Assembly: GCA_041859375.1 (NCBI GenBank)
Contig: JBHEKP010000160.1
Span: 1-13,853 of the forward strand
Length of the DNA: 13,853 bases
Origin: JBHEKP01 sp041859375
GTDB taxonomy: Bacteria; Hydrogenedentota; Hydrogenedentia; Hydrogenedentales; CAITNO01
Direction: 5' to 3'
Below the pieces are notes generated by a model, which had not been told where the DNA came from, ran no database searches, and was given only the letters and a program-made list of their open reading frames with translations. Numbering within the stretch: position 1 is the first letter of the stretch; each line of letters opens with the position of its first letter. Both the position numbers and the translations under genes were made by a program. Shown piece by piece: positions 1 through 6,629 of the stretch.

Positions 1-161
1 TTGAAGACCAGTCCCCACTGTTTAAGGTTGTTCTGGCAGGAGGAACGTCTTGCGGCCTCGCGCGCCCGCGCCAGCGCGGGCAGCAGGATGGCGGCAAGTA
101 TCCCGATAATGGCGATCACCACCAGCAGTTCAATGAGGGTGAAACCTTTTTTGTCGCGCAT
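1..161 (-). CDS. Prepilin-type (DUF1559-like) pseudopilin, N-terminal fragment
   Basis: This is the first 53 residues of a type IV pilin-like/pseudopilin protein; the rest lies beyond the left edge. A short basic leader (MRDKKG) precedes GFTLIELLVV, so prepilin peptidase should cut after G6 and methylate F7. The conserved Glu at mature position 5 is E11. A hydrophobic helix follows (about residues 12-30), then AREAARRSSCQNNLKQWGL, the pattern of the planctomycete/Hydrogenedentota DUF1559 family. The start ATG at 161 has AAGGA about 8 bases upstream. Such proteins assemble into, or are exported by, type II/IV pilus-like machines in the inner membrane. These families are hugely expanded in such genomes, so the specific role is unknown. 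Identification of the N-terminal module is near certain; the C-terminal domain cannot be seen. Confidence 0.9.
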   Translation of the reverse strand, partial: MRDKKGFTLIELLVVIAIIGILAAILLPALARAREAARRSSCQNNLKQWGLVF

Positions 162-366
162 GGGTTTGATTCCTTGAATGATTTCGGGCGGTTTGGACGC
201 GCGTTCGGGTCCTGCGCCGCCGGACCTGTGATGAAGACCCGGGAAAGGTTCTCCGTTTACTTCGACGTCTAACGATATCATACCTTTTATCAGTTTCGCC
301 ATACATGATGTGACCAATTTTTCGCACCCCCGTGTTTTTGCACCGCCTCTGGTCCGTTTTTTCAGT

Positions 367-395
367 TTGGGATTTGGGCGGTTTTTGTTTATAAT
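367..395 (+). promoter_or_regulatory. Sigma70-like promoter of trpB
   Basis: A perfect TATAAT -10 box (390-395) lies 17 bp downstream of TTGGGA (367-372, four of six matches to the -35 consensus). Transcription would begin near 402, giving a 5' leader of about 97 bases before the trpB ATG. This is pattern matching only. Confidence 0.6.
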
Positions 396-401
396 GGCGC
401 G

Positions 402-498
402 CATTTTAACCGACCCGGCCGGTTTTTTTTGCCCGCCGGGGCCATACCGGGGCCACATGCGGGGACATCCCCCCGACCGCAGGAAAGGAATTTCCAGC
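402..498 (+). promoter_or_regulatory. Structured leader of trpB with hairpins, T8 run and 11-nt direct repeat
   Basis: The predicted trpB leader contains a small hairpin (AACCG 408-412 with CGGTT 420-424) running directly into eight Ts (423-430), which resembles a weak intrinsic terminator. Next comes a perfect 9-mer CCGGGGCCA repeated at 436-444 and 447-455 (period 11). A further hairpin pairs CGGGG 460-464 with CCCCG 471-475, just before the AGGAAAGGA ribosome-binding stretch at 481-489. No leader peptide rich in Trp codons is visible. Whether the leader regulates trpB by attenuation or merely stabilises the mRNA is not decidable here; the T-run hairpin lies very close to the predicted transcription start. 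Confidence 0.35.
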
Positions 499-1860
499 AT
501 GCGACAGTACATCATCAATCTTGATCCCAAGAAAATGCCGGACGCCTGGTACAACATCGGCCCCGACATGCCGGAGCCGATGGCGCCGGTTTTGCATCCG
601 GGCACGAAGCAGCCGGTGCAGGCGTCGGATTTGGCGCCGATTTTCGCCATGGGCCTGATCGAGCAGGAGATGAGCCCGGACCGTTTCATCTCGATTCCCG
701 GCGAGGTGATGGACAAGTACCTGCTGTGGCGTCCCACGCCGATGCGCCGCGCGTACCGGCTTGAGGAGGCGCTGGACACGCCCGCGAAGATTTACTACAA
801 GAACGAGAGCGTGAGCCCCTCGGGCAGCCACAAGATCAACACGTCGGTCGCCCAGGCGTACTACAACAAGATTGAGGGCGTGCGCGAGCTGAGCACCGAG
901 ACGGGCGCGGGCCAGTGGGGCACGGCGCTGTCCATCGCCTGCTCCATGTTCGACATGAAATGCGTGGTTTACATGGTGCGGGTGAGCTTCCAGCAGAAGC
1001 CCTACCGCCGCAGCCTCATCGAGTCCTTTGGCGCGAGCGTGCTTGCGAGCCCGAGCGACACCACGGACATCGGCCGCAAGTTCCTGGCGGAGGACCCGGA
1101 CACGACGGGCAGCCTGGGCATGGCCATCTCCGAGGCGGTGGAGGTGGCGGCGAAGAGCGGCGGGTCGGTGAAGTACACGCTGGGCAGCGTGCTGAACCAT
1201 GTGTGCATGCACCAGACGATCATCGGCGAGGAGGCGAAGCTCCAGCTGGCGAGCGTGGGCGAGTACCCGGACATCGTCATCGGCTGCTGCGGCGGCGGCT
1301 CCAATTTCGCGGGCATCGCCTTCCCCTTCGTGTGCGACCGCATCAAGGACGGGCGGAAGGTGGAGTGCATTGCGGCGGAGCCCGCGGCCTGCCCGACCCT
1401 GACGCAGGGCCCCTTCGCCTACGACTTCGGCGACACGGGCATGTACACGCCGCTGATGAAGCAGTACACGCTGGGCCACAACTTCATGCCCCCCGGCATC
1501 CACGCGGGCGGCCTGCGCTACCACGGCGTCGCCGCCACGGTGGCGCACCTGCAGCACCTGGGCCTCATCCGGTCCGTGGCGCTGAAGCAGAACCCCTGCT
1601 TCGAGTCCAGCCTGCTCTTCGCCAAGTGCGAGGGCATCATTCCCGCGCCCGAGTCCGGCCACGCCATCCGCGCCGCGGTGGACGAGGCGCTGAAATGCCG
1701 GGAGTCCGGCGAGGTGAAGACCATCCTGTTCAACCTGAGCGGCCACGGCAACTTTGACATGACCGCCTACGACGCCTACCTGCGCGGCGACCTGCAGGAC
1801 CTCGAGTTTGACGAGGAGGCGATGCGCAGGGGCCTTTCCTGCCTGCCCAAGGTGGACTGA
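499..1860 (+). CDS. trpB: TrpB2-type tryptophan synthase beta chain (PLP-dependent)
   Basis: This 453-residue PLP enzyme matches the TrpB2 (TrpB-like) branch of tryptophan synthase beta subunits, which condense indole with L-serine. The PLP lysine is K112 in SGSHKINTS. The catalytic Glu lies in TETGAGQWG (133-141), the phosphate-binding loop is GGGSN (265-269), and the conserved C-terminal motifs EGIIPAPESGHA (378-389) and NLSGHG (412-417) are present. Length (about 450 residues), the extended N-terminus and ETGAGQWG with W where classical TrpB1 has H all favour TrpB2. The reading frame is open upstream to 310, but ATG 499 is chosen because AGGAAAGGA lies just before it and homology begins there. 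No trpA or other trp gene is adjacent, so it may act as a stand-alone indole-salvage enzyme. It has its own promoter and terminator, so it appears monocistronic. Confidence 0.93.
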   Translation: MRQYIINLDPKKMPDAWYNIGPDMPEPMAPVLHPGTKQPVQASDLAPIFAMGLIEQEMSPDRFISIPGEVMDKYLLWRPTPMRRAYRLEEALDTPAKIYYKNESVSPSGSHKINTSVAQAYYNKIEGVRELSTETGAGQWGTALSIACSMFDMKCVVYMVRVSFQQKPYRRSLIESFGASVLASPSDTTDIGRKFLAEDPDTTGSLGMAISEAVEVAAKSGGSVKYTLGSVLNHVCMHQTIIGEEAKLQLASVGEYPDIVIGCCGGGSNFAGIAFPFVCDRIKDGRKVECIAAEPAACPTLTQGPFAYDFGDTGMYTPLMKQYTLGHNFMPPGIHAGGLRYHGVAATVAHLQHLGLIRSVALKQNPCFESSLLFAKCEGIIPAPESGHAIRAAVDEALKCRESGEVKTILFNLSGHGNFDMTAYDAYLRGDLQDLEFDEEAMRRGLSCLPKVD

Positions 1861-1887
1861 GCCGGAAGGACGGTTTGACAGACAAAA

Positions 1888-1925
1888 AACCGGCCCCGCG
1901 GAAAACGCGGGGCCGGTTGTGTTTT
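1888..1925 (+). terminator. Bidirectional Rho-independent terminator between trpB and the nitrilase gene
   Basis: A perfect 13-bp stem (AACCGGCCCCGCG 1888-1900 with its complement 1906-1918) closes on a 5-base loop GAAAA. On the plus strand it is followed by TTGTGTTTT. On the minus strand the same stem is followed by TTTTTT (1889-1884 read in reverse). It can therefore end both trpB and the convergent SDR-nitrilase operon. Confidence 0.92.
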
Positions 1926-1938
1926 CAGGGGCGGGCGC

Positions 1939-2985
1939 TCAAAGCTGGGAGCGGTTGACAAATTCGGCGCATTCGGGGCTGTCCCAGGGGATTTCCGGGT
2001 AGTTCTGCCACATTTTCACATCCTGCGCGAGCAGCCCGTACATGTCCGGGCGGCGCTGGTGCATGGTGCGCAGGTGCTTGCGCTTCCAGCGCAGTTCGGA
2101 CAGGTTGATCACGGCGGACACGCACGCGTCGCCCTGCGTCCTGACGCGGGGGTAAAGGCGCACCTGCTCCGGCGGCTCGGAATAGCCGCCGATGGGGGCG
2201 ACACAGCCCGGTCCGGCAAAGCCCGTGTTGAACCCCTCCGTGATGTTCGCGCCCACGACGCAGCCGTAACAGTTTGCGGCGGTGATGCAGTAGGGGTCCT
2301 CAATCATGCCCTGCCGACCGTTGATCCAGAGGATGATTTCCGCGCCCATGTAGGAGGTGCAGCCCCAGGCCTCCGGAAAATAACCGTCATAGCACTGGAG
2401 GATGCCGATGGGCGCAAAGTCGAGGGGAAAGACCTTGAACTGGCTGCCGAGCACGCCCCGCGCCTCCGCGTCGTTGCCCGCCGAGGGCGGCCAGAAATGG
2501 GGCGCGGGCCCCGAGGCGGGGTGGCTTTTCAGGTAGCGGCCCAGCATGACCCCGTTCCGATCCACCACCCACGCGCTGGTGCACCACCCGTCCTTGCCGT
2601 GGCGCTCCACGCAGCCGGTGACGGCGTTGACATGGTGCTTCCTTGCAAGGGCAAAAAAGCGGCGCGCCACTTCGTCCTCCGGCCCGATGTTGTGTCCCAG
2701 CACATATTCCGGGAACACCACGAGGTCGGAGCCGACCGCGGCGGCCTGCTCGAAGAAGGCGGGCATGCGCTCGATGGGGGGCGGCAGCTCCTTTCCAACG
2801 GTCAACTGCACCAGCGTGATTCTGGCGGCCAACGGCTCCCTGTCCATTTTTTCCGTCTCCTGGGGTGTTTCCCGGGCGGCCGTCGGGCGGGCGGCCTGGG
2901 TGGCGCAGCCCGCCAGCGGCGCGGCAAGACCGATGCCCGCGGAACCGAGGAAGGTTCGGCGGCTGAGGGGGCGCTTTTTGCTCAT
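1939..2985 (-). CDS. Tat-exported lipoprotein of the nitrilase (carbon-nitrogen hydrolase) superfamily
   Basis: This 348-residue protein hydrolyses a C-N bond (amide, nitrile or carbamoyl type; substrate unknown). The Glu-Lys-Cys catalytic triad is visible: E93 in FPEYVLG, K153 in RYLKSHP and C198 in QCYDGYFPE. The N-terminus has a twin-arginine motif (SRRTFLG, residues 8-14), a hydrophobic stretch and a lipobox LAGC ending at C27. It is therefore predicted to be folded, Tat-exported and lipid-anchored on the far side of the inner membrane. A low-complexity linker (28-50) leads to the catalytic domain. Most nitrilase-superfamily members are cytoplasmic, so the location is unusual. A downstream Met (M47) could initiate a cytoplasmic form, but the well-formed Tat lipobox argues for the longer start. 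Its ATG overlaps the SDR stop codon (ATGA), which implies translational coupling. Confidence 0.88.
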   Translation of the reverse strand: MSKKRPLSRRTFLGSAGIGLAAPLAGCATQAARPTAARETPQETEKMDREPLAARITLVQLTVGKELPPPIERMPAFFEQAAAVGSDLVVFPEYVLGHNIGPEDEVARRFFALARKHHVNAVTGCVERHGKDGWCTSAWVVDRNGVMLGRYLKSHPASGPAPHFWPPSAGNDAEARGVLGSQFKVFPLDFAPIGILQCYDGYFPEAWGCTSYMGAEIILWINGRQGMIEDPYCITAANCYGCVVGANITEGFNTGFAGPGCVAPIGGYSEPPEQVRLYPRVRTQGDACVSAVINLSELRWKRKHLRTMHQRRPDMYGLLAQDVKMWQNYPEIPWDSPECAEFVNRSQL

Positions 2986-3899
2986 GTCTTTTGCTCCAGC
3001 GTGCCGCCGTTTTCGGCGAGCACCAGTTCGAGACCTTCAAGCACGCCCGGCAGGGGCGTGTCCAGCACGGCTGAGGCCAGCCGGTTGTCCAGCGACACAT
3101 CCAGCGGGCGGTCCGCCCGCCCCGGGATGGTGGTGGGATCGTTCGCCCGGACGAGGTCCGGCGAAAAGCCCAGGCGCGCGCATATCTTCCGCATCATTTC
3201 CACCCGGTTCAGCCGTTCCGAGCCGGAGAGGTGCATGGTGCCGGTGAAGGTGTTTGCCGCCAGTTCGAGCAGCGCGCGGCCCAGCGACACGGCGTCCACA
3301 GGGGTGCGGATTTCGTTCGCGGGCGTTTCCACGGGCCTGCCCTCGCGGATGCTCTTTGCCATGCGCGTGAGGAAGAACGCGCCCTTTGTGCCGGGCTGCG
3401 GCAGCCCCATCACAATGGCCACCCTTGCCACCACGGCGTTTTCCTGGGAGGCGCGCACCGCCTCCTCGGCCAGCACCTTGGTTTCCCCGTAGAAATTCAC
3501 CGGGCCGACGGGATCCCCCTCCGCGTACATGCCCTTCGCGCCGTCGAAAACATTGTCGGTGGAACAGTGGACCAGCCGTATTCCCGCCCCTGCGGCGGCA
3601 TGGGCCACCTCGCGGGTGAGTCCGGTGTTCACGCGCAGCGCCTCATCCCTGTGGGCCTGGCAATAGTCAATGTCCGGGATGGCCGCGGTGTGAACAACCG
3701 CATCGGGCCGGAACCCGCCGATGATCGCCGCCGCCGCGCCGGGTTCCGAGAGGTCTGCGGAGAGCCAGCGGATGTTTGGGGGCAGCTTTGGGGAGGGGGC
3801 GCGTGAAACGGCGCAGATTTGCCATTCCGGGGAAGCCTGCGCCAGCAGGTTGCCCGCCACAAAACCGGAGGCGCCCGTCACCAGGAGTTTGAAGGCCAT
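2982..3899 (-). CDS. RmlD-like extended SDR (NAD(P)-dependent sugar-nucleotide reductase/epimerase family)
   Basis: This 305-residue Rossmann enzyme resembles dTDP-4-dehydrorhamnose reductase (RmlD_sub_bind). The dinucleotide-binding motif TGASGFVAG is at 8-16. The catalytic Ser/Thr lies in CSTDNVFDG (112-120), and the YxxxK pair is Y137 and K141 in NFYGETK. In classical RmlD the motif is usually STDYVFDG; here N116 replaces Tyr, so the substrate may differ. The start ATG 3899 has AAAGGA six to eight bases upstream; the frame stays open much further upstream but has no other homology. It is the first gene of a two-gene operon with the Tat nitrilase, sharing a four-base stop/start overlap. The promoter is predicted at 3927-3955. 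Rhamnose biosynthesis is not shown, because rmlA, rmlB and rmlC are not adjacent. Family confidence is high, substrate confidence low. Confidence 0.85.
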   Translation of the reverse strand: MAFKLLVTGASGFVAGNLLAQASPEWQICAVSRAPSPKLPPNIRWLSADLSEPGAAAAIIGGFRPDAVVHTAAIPDIDYCQAHRDEALRVNTGLTREVAHAAAGAGIRLVHCSTDNVFDGAKGMYAEGDPVGPVNFYGETKVLAEEAVRASQENAVVARVAIVMGLPQPGTKGAFFLTRMAKSIREGRPVETPANEIRTPVDAVSLGRALLELAANTFTGTMHLSGSERLNRVEMMRKICARLGFSPDLVRANDPTTIPGRADRPLDVSLDNRLASAVLDTPLPGVLEGLELVLAENGGTLEQKT

Positions 3900-3926
3900 G
3901 GGGTTTCCTTTCGGGTTGACCGCCTG

Positions 3927-3955
3927 ATTTAACCCCATCAGGGGGGAAAGTTCAA
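3927..3955 (-). promoter_or_regulatory. Sigma70-like promoter of the SDR-nitrilase operon
   Basis: On the minus strand, TTGAAC (3955-3950) is followed after exactly 17 bp by TTAAAT (3932-3927); each box matches four of six consensus bases. Transcription would start near 3920, about 20 bases before the SDR ATG. The spacer contains the inverted repeat CCCC-ATCA-GGGG (3933-3944), which could bind a regulator. Confidence 0.45.
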
Positions 3956-3959
3956 CCTT

Positions 3960-3988
3960 TTGCCGCCTTTGCGCCCGCATGGTAGAAT
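3960..3988 (+). promoter_or_regulatory. Sigma70-like promoter of the aroB operon
   Basis: TTGCCG (3960-3965) and TAGAAT (3983-3988, five of six matches) are separated by 17 bp, predicting a start near 3995 and a leader of about 45 bases. Its -35 box lies only four bases from the -35 box of the divergent SDR promoter, so one regulator or polymerase occupancy could affect both. Confidence 0.5.
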
Positions 3989-4040
3989 GCCCCGGGCCTT
4001 CCCGGACAACGCCGGGGGGCGACAATAAGAAAGGAACGAG

Positions 4041-5141
4041 ATGGGCATCCCCCCCGAAGTGATCACTGTGCCGCTGGGCGACCGCGCCTATGACATCCAC
4101 ATCGGCGAGGGTTCCCTGCCCGCGCTGCGCGGCATACTGGAATCCTTTGGCGGGGGCGGCGCGGTGGGGCTGGTGACCGACGACCATGTGGGGCCGCTTT
4201 ATGCGGAAAAGGTTTGCGGGCAAATTTCGGCGGCGGGCCGCAGGCACACGGTGCATGTGATGCCCGCGGGCGAGGAGGGCAAGCGTCTTTCCAGGGTGGA
4301 GGAGATTTGCGGCGCCTTTCTTGCCGCGGGTCTGGACCGGTCGGGCGTGGTGGTGGCGCTGGGCGGCGGGGTGGTGGGGGACGTGGCGGGGTTTGCCGCG
4401 TCGGTGTTCATGCGCGGCGTGCCCTTCATCCAGATCCCCACGACGATTGTGGCGCAGGTGGATTCGAGCGTGGGCGGCAAGACGGGGGTGAACCACCCCC
4501 TGGGCAAGAACACCATCGGCGCGTTCCACCAGCCGCTCGCGGTGGTCATAGACATGTCCATGCTTTCAACGCTGCCGCGCCGCGAACTGTGCGCGGGCAT
4601 GGCGGAGGTGATCAAGCATGGCGTGATTGCCGACGGGGGGCTGTTTGCGCATCTTGAGGCGCACGCCCCGGCCATTCTCGCGGGCGACCTGGAGGCGCTG
4701 CGCGTGCCCGTGGTGCGCTCCTGCGAGATCAAGGGCGCGGTGGTCGCCGCGGACGAGCGGGAGCAGGGGCTGCGCGCCAACCTGAACTACGGGCACACTT
4801 TCGGCCACGCCATCGAGACGGTGAGCGGCTACAGCCGCTTCCTCCACGGCGAGGGGGTGGCGCTGGGCATGTGCGCGGCGGGGTTCCTCGCGCGGTCGCT
4901 GGGGATGGTGGACGAAGCGTTCACGGCGCGCCAGGAGGCCTGCATCGCCGCCTACGGCCTGCCCGTGCGCTGGCCGGAGCTGCCGGTGGGGGAGACGCTG
5001 GCGGCCATGAAGACGGACAAAAAGGCCCGGGCGGGCACGCTGAAGTTTGTGCTGCCGACGGGCATGGGCAGCGTGGTCCACCGGACCGACGTGCCCGCGG
5101 AGGCGGTGCGCGCCGCGCTGGAATTCATACGCAACGCTTGA
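4041..5141 (+). CDS. aroB: 3-dehydroquinate synthase
   Basis: This enzyme converts DAHP to 3-dehydroquinate, the second step of the shikimate pathway, in the cytoplasm using NAD+ and a divalent metal. The 366-residue length is normal. The NAD-binding loop GGGVVGDVAGF is at 108-118. The substrate-binding block IPTTIVAQVDSSVGGKTGVN starts at 132 and continues to HPLGKNTIGAFHQP. Metal ligands are E189 (AEVIKHG), H252 (NYGHTFGHAIE) and H269 (LHGEGVALGM), with H256 as the second conserved His. The start ATG 4041 follows AAGGA at 4031-4035. It heads a three-gene operon with a TPR protein 15 bp downstream and an unknown gene after that. All key residues are present, so it should be active. Confidence 0.97.
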   Translation: MGIPPEVITVPLGDRAYDIHIGEGSLPALRGILESFGGGGAVGLVTDDHVGPLYAEKVCGQISAAGRRHTVHVMPAGEEGKRLSRVEEICGAFLAAGLDRSGVVVALGGGVVGDVAGFAASVFMRGVPFIQIPTTIVAQVDSSVGGKTGVNHPLGKNTIGAFHQPLAVVIDMSMLSTLPRRELCAGMAEVIKHGVIADGGLFAHLEAHAPAILAGDLEALRVPVVRSCEIKGAVVAADEREQGLRANLNYGHTFGHAIETVSGYSRFLHGEGVALGMCAAGFLARSLGMVDEAFTARQEACIAAYGLPVRWPELPVGETLAAMKTDKKARAGTLKFVLPTGMGSVVHRTDVPAEAVRAALEFIRNA

Positions 5142-5156
5142 GGAGCAGGGAAACCA

Positions 5157-5990
5157 ATGCCGTTCGGCGGTGAAGACGCGGAAAGTTACTTTGACGAGGG
5201 GCTGACCGCGGCGATGAAGGGCGAGCTCGCCCAGGCGGCGGCGTTGCTGGCCAAGGCCACCCAGCTTGACCCCAACCTGCACGCCGCCTATTACCAGCTC
5301 GGCCGCTGCCACTACCGGATGGGCAACGCGGAGCAGGCGGTGGGCGCGCTGGGCAGGGCGGTGGAGCGGATGCCGAACATGGCCTCGGCGCGGGTGGATT
5401 TGGGCTACGCCCTGCTGCAATTGAACCAGGTCGCGGGCGCGCGGAAATGCTTTTCCGAACTGGCGGACAAGTCGCCCGGCGACACCCGCGCGCTTCTCGG
5501 GCTTGGCGCCTGCGCGTACGCCGCGGGGGAGTGGGACACGGCGCTGAAATTCGCCGAATCGGTGATTTTGCAGGAAGGCGGCGACCGCTTTGAGGCGCTT
5601 TTCCTCGCCGGACGCGCCGCGTTCATGCTCAAGATGCGGGACGTCATGCTGGACCGGCTTTACACGGCGGACGCGCTGCTGGACAAATTCATAGAAAACA
5701 GCCCCGCCCAGCCGGAGGGCTATTACCTGCGCGGGCAGATTTACTATCTCACCGGCGAGCACGCGAAATCCCTGGCGGCCTTCCAGGCGGCGGAGGCGGC
5801 CGCGCAGCCGGACAGGCATTACACGGCCTACCATGAGCATTTCGGACTGGTGGACATCATCGCCGGGGAGGGCTGGTGCCACAAGCGTCTGGACAATCCG
5901 GAGGCGGCCAGGTCGGCGGGCCGCCGGATCCTTGAGTTAAAACCCGAAAGCAAGCGGGGCAGACGGCTGGCGGGCGAGGCCGGAGAATAA
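5157..5990 (+). CDS. Tetratricopeptide-repeat protein
   Basis: This 277-residue, mostly helical protein is built of TPR units and probably acts as a protein-protein interaction scaffold. Clear 34-residue repeats start near residues 7, 41, 75 and 109, with the usual small residues at helix-packing positions (for example AAYYQLGRCHYRMGNAEQAV). A less regular helical region covers 143-185. Further TPR-like units start near 186 (EGYYLRGQIYYLTGEHAKSL) and near 229-262. There is no signal peptide, membrane segment or catalytic motif, so it is predicted to be cytoplasmic. The ATG at 5157 is preceded by AGGAGCAGGG. Spacing of 15 bp from aroB and 33 bp to the next gene indicates one operon. Its partner is unknown, and I see no reason to assign it to the shikimate pathway beyond proximity. 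Confidence 0.88.
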   Translation: MPFGGEDAESYFDEGLTAAMKGELAQAAALLAKATQLDPNLHAAYYQLGRCHYRMGNAEQAVGALGRAVERMPNMASARVDLGYALLQLNQVAGARKCFSELADKSPGDTRALLGLGACAYAAGEWDTALKFAESVILQEGGDRFEALFLAGRAAFMLKMRDVMLDRLYTADALLDKFIENSPAQPEGYYLRGQIYYLTGEHAKSLAAFQAAEAAAQPDRHYTAYHEHFGLVDIIAGEGWCHKRLDNPEAARSAGRRILELKPESKRGRRLAGEAGE

Positions 5991-6023
5991 ACGGCGCGCA
6001 ACCGCCGCCGGAGGTGAAACACG

Positions 6024-6617
6024 GTGAGCGATCTCAACCTGCAGTTGGTGCGCGAGTTTTTCGAGCTGAACCAGTTCTATGTGCTGCCCCACTGGCGCTA
6101 CGGGGACCTGTCCAAAATGCAGGACGGCGCGTCGCTGCTGTTTGTGGAGCGCCCCCGCGCCAACACGGTTTCGGATCCCGAGTTTCTTCTGCGCCCGCCG
6201 GATCTGGACGGCATCCGCCGCGCCGTGGTGGAGGTGCGCGCCTGGCACGGCGACCGGCTTTACCCCTTCACGGTGGAGTCCAACCCGGTGTTTGGCCGGG
6301 TGGCCACGCCGGAGATAAGGGAGCTTGCCGAGACCATCTTTGAGACGGACGAGTTCACGACCATACTGGTGGTGTCCGAACTGGCGGTGTCGCACGGGCC
6401 GCGCGCGCGGGCGCTGCAGATGCTGCGGGACATGCGCGTGGGGCATGTCATGGAGTTTCCGGCGATTCTCGGGGATTTGCTGGCGCGCGTGGACGTGTAC
6501 GGCAACTACGCGCCCTCCCAGACCCTGCAAACCATGCGCCTGCTCAAGCGCTATGGTTTTGTGCGCCGCCAGCAGATGGAGCTTCCCTTTGCGATGGAGG
6601 ACGGCGGGGAGGATTGA
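6024..6617 (+). CDS. Conserved-looking protein of unknown function (GTG start)
   Basis: I do not recognise this 197-residue soluble protein. It begins with GTG, but the Shine-Dalgarno GGAGGTGA at 6010-6017, six bases before, is essentially perfect and fixes the start. Visible features are an N-terminal helix (LQLVREFFELNQFYVL, 6-21), a strand-like segment RAVVEVRAWHG (66-76), another strand TTILVVSEL (112-120), a third at GHVMEFP (140-146), and a C-terminal helical part ending in LQTMRLLKRYGFVRRQQ. There is no signal peptide or transmembrane segment. The alpha-beta layout with an acidic residue inside strand VVEVRAW faintly recalls the PD-(D/E)xK nuclease-like fold. The usual Lys is replaced by Arg and I would not assign that function. 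It is the last gene of the aroB-TPR operon and ends 12 bp before the convergent sulfatase stop. Confidence 0.8.
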   Translation: MSDLNLQLVREFFELNQFYVLPHWRYGDLSKMQDGASLLFVERPRANTVSDPEFLLRPPDLDGIRRAVVEVRAWHGDRLYPFTVESNPVFGRVATPEIRELAETIFETDEFTTILVVSELAVSHGPRARALQMLRDMRVGHVMEFPAILGDLLARVDVYGNYAPSQTLQTMRLLKRYGFVRRQQMELPFAMEDGGED

Positions 6618-6629
6618 CGCCCGGTTGCG

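Larger units (their letters stand above)
162..498. other. Divergent intergenic region between pseudopilin and trpB
   Basis: This 337-base gene-free stretch separates the minus-strand pseudopilin from plus-strand trpB. The trpB side holds a clear sigma70-like promoter (367-395) and a GC-rich leader with hairpins and a T8 run (402-498). On the pseudopilin side the only promoter-like element is a TATGAT box at 277-282 on the minus strand. It has no recognisable -35 at 16-18 bp, so I do not call a promoter there. Local AT content around 270-400 is higher than in the flanking genes, as expected of promoter DNA. I see no small ORF with a convincing ribosome binding site and no tRNA-like fold. Confidence 0.6.

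Noticed and set aside
277..305. Promoter for the pseudopilin gene on the minus strand
   Set aside because: A TATGAT box is present, but no -35-like hexamer lies at 16-18 bp and it is more than 100 bases from the start codon.
406..1746. 446-codon open frame antisense to trpB
   Set aside because: It lies fully inside the strongly supported trpB gene, is Arg/Ala/His-rich with no domain, and is a by-product of high-GC codon bias.
2059..3492. 477-codon plus-strand open frame opposite the nitrilase and SDR genes
   Set aside because: It spans two real minus-strand genes and their overlap and has no recognisable protein features.
3900..4529. Upstream extension of the SDR frame to 4529
   Set aside because: The extra 210 codons overlap aroB antisense and carry no homology; the ATG at 3899 has a ribosome binding site, a promoter and the expected Rossmann start.
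4566..5882. 438-codon minus-strand open frame opposite aroB and the TPR gene
   Set aside because: It crosses two genes with complete family motifs on the plus strand and its translation is low-complexity and Arg-rich.
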